From G965276675 sp965276675 (GTDB lineage: Bacteria; Acidobacteriota; Terriglobia; Terriglobales; Acidobacteriaceae): a stretch of DNA of 64,000 bases. The stretch covers positions 1,922,001-1,986,000 of the forward strand of contig OZ255624.1 of NCBI GenBank assembly GCA_965276675.1, written 5' to 3'. Positions 60,238 through 64,000 of this stretch are shown here, piece after piece. Numbering within the stretch: position 1 is the stretch's first letter; each line of letters starts with the position of its first letter. The notes beneath the pieces are model-generated. The model saw only the letters and a program-made list of their open reading frames with translations. It ran no database searches and was not told the DNA's origin. Both the position numbers and the translations under genes were made by a program.

Positions 60238-61287
60238 TTAACCAGTGCTCTTTTTTGCAGCCTTCTTCCCCGGCACTTTTTTCTTAGCACCTGCAGCTGC
60301 TTTCTTCGCCACAGAAGGACGTACTGCCTGCATTGGTAAAGCTTCGCCGCCCAGAAAAGAAGACCACACGAATCCTGAGGCTTGTGGCGCATGCTTCTGC
60401 GCCTTTTTGATCGCAAGCTCCGCTACTTCATTCACGATCCAGTCGAAGTTAGCCTGGCCGACGGAGTGGTAGTCAGCATCCGGCGCAGGATTCATGAAGT
60501 CAATGGCATACGGCACGCCATCCTCCACGGCAAACTCCACAGTATTCAGATCGTAGCCTAATGCGCGGCACAGTTTAAGCGCATCGTTCTCCACCCGTTC
60601 GAGTAACTTAGGATCGTATGCCGGCGGGTCTTTCACATATCTCTCGTGAAACGGACGCCGCGGATCGTATGCCATGATGCGGACCTTCTCCTGTCCTACC
60701 ACGTAGCAGCGAAAGTATTCCTGGAATCGCACTGCGCTTTGCAGCGTCATGCATAGGTCTCGTGTCTGATCGTAAGCGCAAAAGAACTCCTCCGGCCCAT
60801 GCACGTGATACACATCGCGCCAGCCGCCACCATCGAAGGGCTTCAGGAAAGCAGGGAAGCCGATGTACTCAAAGATCCCGCGCCAGTCCAACGGAAATTC
60901 GAGGTTGCGCATCGAGTTGCCGGTCGTTCCCTCCGGATTCACCTTATGCGGCAGCAGCACAGTCTTCGGCACGGCCACCCCCAGCTTGCGTGCCAGCGCG
61001 TAGTTAAAGAACTTATCGTCGGCCGACCACCAGAATGGGTTATTGATCACTGTCGTCCCGGTGAGCACTGCATTTTTCAAAAATCCCCGATAAAACGGGA
61101 TATCGTGTGAGATGCGATCTACGATCACTGCATAGCCGGATGGATGAGCCTCGCGCACGCCACCCACCTGAACAAACTCTGCCCGGATCGCGTCCCCAGC
61201 TGCTTCTTTATTGAGCGCGTTAATGCGCTCAACCAGCGCACCTGGAAAGGTATTCTCCATGCCGAACAGGACGCCTATCTTCTTCAC
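60238..61287 (-). CDS. ATP-grasp ligase with Lys/Ala-rich C-terminal tail
   Basis: A 349-aa ligase. ATP-grasp elements in order: AFLKPFDGGGWRDVYHV (nucleotide loop), VRIMAYDPRRPFHERYV, and the metal site VEFAVEDGVPYAIDFMNPAP with its D-x-x-N pair. The N-terminus (KKIGVLFGMENTFPGALVE) is the pre-ATP-grasp Rossmann part. The last ~25 residues (SVAKKAAAGAKKKVPGKKAA plus KKSTG) are a histone-H1-like basic tail that ATP-grasp enzymes do not need; it could bind nucleic acid or polyanion, or be itself modified. It precedes the GCS2 gene by 61 nt. Substrate unknown. Confidence 0.85.
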   Translation of the reverse strand: MKKIGVLFGMENTFPGALVERINALNKEAAGDAIRAEFVQVGGVREAHPSGYAVIVDRISHDIPFYRGFLKNAVLTGTTVINNPFWWSADDKFFNYALARKLGVAVPKTVLLPHKVNPEGTTGNSMRNLEFPLDWRGIFEYIGFPAFLKPFDGGGWRDVYHVHGPEEFFCAYDQTRDLCMTLQSAVRFQEYFRCYVVGQEKVRIMAYDPRRPFHERYVKDPPAYDPKLLERVENDALKLCRALGYDLNTVEFAVEDGVPYAIDFMNPAPDADYHSVGQANFDWIVNEVAELAIKKAQKHAPQASGFVWSSFLGGEALPMQAVRPSVAKKAAAGAKKKVPGKKAAKKSTG

Positions 61288-61338
61288 GCGATCTCCTTAC
61301 TAGCTGTACTATTTCTCAAGCATAACGGAGCAGCTATT

Positions 61339-62049
61339 TTATAGATACAAGCTCGCCATTTGTTGCCATGTTGGCCAATCGTGACTATTCCATGTATCCC
61401 AGATCATTAACTGGTGTGGGATGCCCTTGGTCGAAAGCAGGTGCGCTAGCGAACGATTATTCTCCAGGCATTGGTCATCCCAGCCTGTTGCCAGCACATA
61501 TGTATTCTGGCGGTAGCGGTCCAGATACCAGCCGTCGGTGAGGTTCGCCAGGTAATGCGATGGAAGGTGGAAGTAACAATCGTCGTCGTAATGTCCATGC
61601 AAAAAACCGGATAACTCAAAAGCCCCCGACATTGATAGAAAACCCGTCACCTCGTCAGGATGCCGCAGCGCCAGATTCACCGCATGGTATCCGCCAAAGC
61701 TACAACCGATAGTGATCAGGTGCGCATCGCTGTTCTTTTGCCGGATCAGCGGCCGGACTTCCTCCCACAGATAGCTTTCGTACTGCACTTGCCTCGCGAT
61801 GCGCCAACGCGGTGGAACGTCGCGGTTGTACCAGCTCTCCCCATCGATTGAGTCCACACAGAAAAGCTGCAGCTCACCCTGTTCCAGCTTGTGCGCAACG
61901 GACGCCACCATACCCCGTTCTTCAAATTCAAAGAAACGTCCCTGCGACGAGGGAAAGACGATCGCCGGCACACCGCCATGTCCAAAGGCCAGCAGTTCCA
62001 TATCGCGGCCCAGGCGCGGAGAAAACCATCGATGATATTCGCGCTGCAT
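61339..62049 (-). CDS. Alpha/beta hydrolase, putative esterase, first gene of the amidoligase operon
   Basis: A 236-aa hydrolase. The nucleophile elbow is GCSFGGYHA (Ser in G-x-S-x-G), the oxyanion region VPAIVFPSSQGRFFEFEERG, and the acid/His end NSHDWPTWQQ. No signal peptide. Its wording (MQREYHRWFSPRLGRDMELL) recurs in esterases found beside GCS2/ATP-grasp genes, as I recall it. It leads the run by 51 nt. It may cleave an ester or thioester of the pathway product. Confidence 0.82.
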   Translation of the reverse strand: MQREYHRWFSPRLGRDMELLAFGHGGVPAIVFPSSQGRFFEFEERGMVASVAHKLEQGELQLFCVDSIDGESWYNRDVPPRWRIARQVQYESYLWEEVRPLIRQKNSDAHLITIGCSFGGYHAVNLALRHPDEVTGFLSMSGAFELSGFLHGHYDDDCYFHLPSHYLANLTDGWYLDRYRQNTYVLATGWDDQCLENNRSLAHLLSTKGIPHQLMIWDTWNSHDWPTWQQMASLYL

Positions 62050-62167
62050 CCTGCTCCATCACCTCTGCTACCTTGGATTCAGCGCCAACCGCAGCAAAAC
62101 ATCTGCTCATCCTACTGCTCACGCCAGGAAACTGCACGGGCAAACGCCAGCCATACATTCACAAACA

Positions 62168-63058
62168 GTGGAACTCTTTGCGCCTATGGATTCCCCCGGG
62201 ATGCCCGCTCTCAAACCGTGCACTGCACAAGCCGCCGCTACGCCTGTCGCTGCTGCTGGTGAGGCGCACGCGCCGCCAGTAGCCGTTGCCGGTTTCGAGC
62301 GGCTCTTTGTGCACCGGCAGTTCCATTCGCGGTTTCTCTCGGCTGATCGCGACATCATCGTCTACGTTCCGGAGGGCTACGACGCACAGGCCGCGCGCCG
62401 TTATCCCGTCCTCTATCTCCACGACGGTCAAAACCTCTTTGACGGCCGCACGTCCTATATCGCGGGTTGCTCTTGGAAGATCCACGAGACAGCCGACCTC
62501 GTCATCGCCGCGGGGAATGTCGAACCGCTCATCATTGTCGGAATTTACAACACTGGCATCGAGCGCCTCCTCGAGTACACGCCCACCCCCGATTCCGGTC
62601 TCGGCGGCGGTGAGGCTCCCCTCTACGGACGCCTGCTCATCGAAGAGCTCAAGCCATTCATCGACCGCCACTACCGCACCCTCGGCGGCCCGGAGCATAC
62701 CGGTCTCGGAGGCTCCTCGCTCGGCGGCCTGGTCTCGCTCTATCTCGGGCTGGAGCACCCCGGTGTCTTCGGCAAGCTCGCTGTGCTCTCGCCATCCGTC
62801 TGGTGGGCGCGGCGCTCGATCCTAACCTTTGTGCGCCACGCCAAACCGCACCCGCGCCCGCGCGTGTGGCTTGACATGGGAGCGCTGGAAGCGTCAAAGA
62901 TGATCCGGGACGCCGACCTGCTCTATCAGCTGCTTTTGCACCGCGGCTGGACCGAAGGCGACACACTGCTCTACACCCGCGTCGCCGGCGGCAAGCACGA
63001 CGAATCGGCCTGGGCCCAGCGCGTCGGCCCGCTCTTGCAGTTCCTCTTCCCGCGGTAG
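62168..63058 (+). CDS. Esterase D/Fes-type alpha/beta hydrolase, divergent from the operon
   Basis: A 296-aa hydrolase. The oxyanion motif is YPVLYLHDGQNLFDGRTSY, the nucleophile elbow GGSSLGGLVSLYL, and the catalytic His is in GGKHDESAWAQRV; this is the putative esterase (PF00756) type. The N-terminal 40 residues are Ala/Pro-rich and variable, so a later start is possible, though no clear signal peptide is seen. It shares a 118-nt divergent promoter region with the amidoligase operon and is probably part of the same system. Confidence 0.87.
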   Translation: MELFAPMDSPGMPALKPCTAQAAATPVAAAGEAHAPPVAVAGFERLFVHRQFHSRFLSADRDIIVYVPEGYDAQAARRYPVLYLHDGQNLFDGRTSYIAGCSWKIHETADLVIAAGNVEPLIIVGIYNTGIERLLEYTPTPDSGLGGGEAPLYGRLLIEELKPFIDRHYRTLGGPEHTGLGGSSLGGLVSLYLGLEHPGVFGKLAVLSPSVWWARRSILTFVRHAKPHPRPRVWLDMGALEASKMIRDADLLYQLLLHRGWTEGDTLLYTRVAGGKHDESAWAQRVGPLLQFLFPR

Positions 63059-63211
63059 AGCTCTGGCTCCTAATCGCTGAATGACCTGTAAGCAGTTCCG
63101 GAAGTGACATGTATCCGATCGGCGCCCCGATCACCGTTGTCCTCTTCAAGTCTGATCACGCGCGTATTGCGCTCCCGTCACGAATCCGGGTGCCCCATTC
63201 TAGCCAGGCAC

Positions 63212-64000
63212 TCATCGAGTGGAGAGCCACCAGCCGGGACCCGAACACCAACAACTCTCATCCGGCATGTCATCGCAATGCAGTGACTTTACTTTGCTCC
63301 ACTTGCCTGTCCGAAATGCTTTTGTCAGCTTCTGTCCTGTTGTCTCGTCGCGAGCACCAACACAAGGAACAAATTGAGCTTGGCATAGAAAACGGGCTTC
63401 AAATCTTCCGTTTGTCTTTTTAGTGACCAGGAGCATGCCACCAGCTCCCTCCGCTGGTGTAAGTGGGAACAGAAGACGTCCGTTGGGGCGCAAGGCATGG
63501 AGCCAAACAGCCAACGGTGAGGTCGCTCCGGCGCTGACGTATAGCTCGTCACACTCTGGAAGGGGACCCTCCGCACCGGACCGCTGGTTCACCGTAACGT
63601 TTGGAAACTCAGCGAGATTGTTGGCCGCGCGCTGCGCAAGCTCTTGATCGATCTCGTAGGCAATCACCGATCCTGTTTCGCCTGCCAGCTTGGCCAGCAG
63701 CGTTGTGTAGTAGCCAGTGCCTGCACCCACATGGACGACCGTATCCCCTTTCTGCGGAGCGAGAGCGGCGAGACAGAGAGCATGCAATGTTGGCTGACCA
63801 TTGTTGAGCGGTCCCTCCCCGCCCAGGGAGACAACTACATCCTGATACAGAAACGCTGGATCGTCTGAAGGGGTCTCAATGTAGCCAAGGCGGGTAAGCA
63901 CCTTCCAGGGAGGCTGCCCTACAAATTGCTCCCGTGGCGTCGATGCAAAGGCCGCCGCGAGCTCGCTTCCCAAAGGAACGCCGGCGTTTGCCGTTACCAG
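63212..64000 (-). CDS. Protein-L-isoaspartate O-methyltransferase-like protein (5' end outside window)
   Basis: A PCMT-family methyltransferase. The N-terminal helix reads NAGVPLGSELAAAFASTPRE and QFVG, then YQDVVVSLGGEGPLNNGQPT in place of the classic PCMT loop, and motif I VVHVGAGTGYYTTLLAKLAG. The coding frame is open through the last base, and the codons before the TTG at 63973 (LVTANAGVP) match the family, so the true start lies beyond the window. PCMT repairs isoaspartyl residues; the changed loop suggests a divergent member. The C-terminal SWCWCSGPGWWLSTR-like tail is unusual. Confidence 0.8.
   Translation of the reverse strand: MVTANAGVPLGSELAAAFASTPREQFVGQPPWKVLTRLGYIETPSDDPAFLYQDVVVSLGGEGPLNNGQPTLHALCLAALAPQKGDTVVHVGAGTGYYTTLLAKLAGETGSVIAYEIDQELAQRAANNLAEFPNVTVNQRSGAEGPLPECDELYVSAGATSPLAVWLHALRPNGRLLFPLTPAEGAGGMLLVTKKTNGRFEARFLCQAQFVPCVGARDETTGQKLTKAFRTGKWSKVKSLHCDDMPDESCWCSGPGWWLSTR

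Noticed and set aside
1..64000. tRNA, rRNA, CRISPR array, prophage, toxin-antitoxin or restriction system
   Set aside because: No cloverleaf-like or rRNA-like sequence, no regularly spaced repeats and no phage or restriction genes were seen on reading both strands.

Overview
The window looks like a chromosomal segment of an Acidobacteriota member, most likely class Terriglobia (Acidobacteriaceae-like). Grounds: two intact Oar-type TonB-dependent receptors with a carboxypeptidase-regulatory-like N-terminal domain and a terminal Phe, plus a third as a wreck; a CRTAC1/FG-GAP protein beside exported TPR proteins; many glycoside hydrolases; and a family of GC-rich intergenic repeats of the '..CAGATCCCTCCGCTGCG..GATGACA' type. 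No rRNA, tRNA, CRISPR array, prophage or complete insertion sequence was seen. Lineage and functions are inferred from reading the sequence; no database was searched.

Layout. 1-8335 is a surface-glycan cluster: two sugar-nucleotide epimerases (the first cut by the window edge and carrying a zinc ribbon), a B12-binding radical SAM protein, a GT4 glycosyltransferase and three tandem CgeB-like glycosyltransferases with overlapping stops and starts. It is met convergently by a HAD phosphatase and a GT9-like protein. 9597-12540 pairs a DNA-repair-type radical SAM/HhH protein with a DUF4130-UdgX uracil-DNA glycosylase. 12541-16640 is a looser region: a small membrane protein, an IS110 remnant, cupin, VOC, a frameshifted Crp/Fnr regulator and a methyltransferase. 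16641-22438 holds acetate kinase and phosphoketolase (a phosphoketolase/acetate shunt), WrbA, and an ArsR-SRPBCC pair with two matching operator palindromes. 22892-33109 holds a secreted SGNH hydrolase, a CRTAC1-like protein, a TonB receptor and two TPR proteins.

33130-49017 is a catabolic and cell-wall region: a zinc dehydrogenase, a class A beta-lactamase-like enzyme, a TonB receptor, a compact operon of GH20 hexosaminidase, Na+/solute symporter and serine hydrolase-NamZ fusion that reads as a muropeptide-salvage system, and a GH2 enzyme. Two 'back-to-back' deletion scars sit at about 35,235 (CPBP protease/LysR) and 49,371 (SpoIIM/RDD); in each, two divergent genes have both lost their 5' halves. 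51327-56380 is a debris field (broken GH2, TonB receptor, TPR tail, Tat-exported phosphatase) around an otherwise tidy chromosome, with an intact DUF2130 gene just before it.

56696-63058 is the most interesting intact unit: a minus-strand run of alpha/beta hydrolase, ATP-grasp ligase with a Lys/Ala-rich tail, COG2170-type GCS2 carboxylate-amine ligase, M29-type aminopeptidase and a second ATP-grasp-like protein, with a divergent esterase. It looks like a dedicated amide-ligase/peptidase pathway making, modifying or recycling a small peptide-like product. The window ends inside a PCMT-like methyltransferase.
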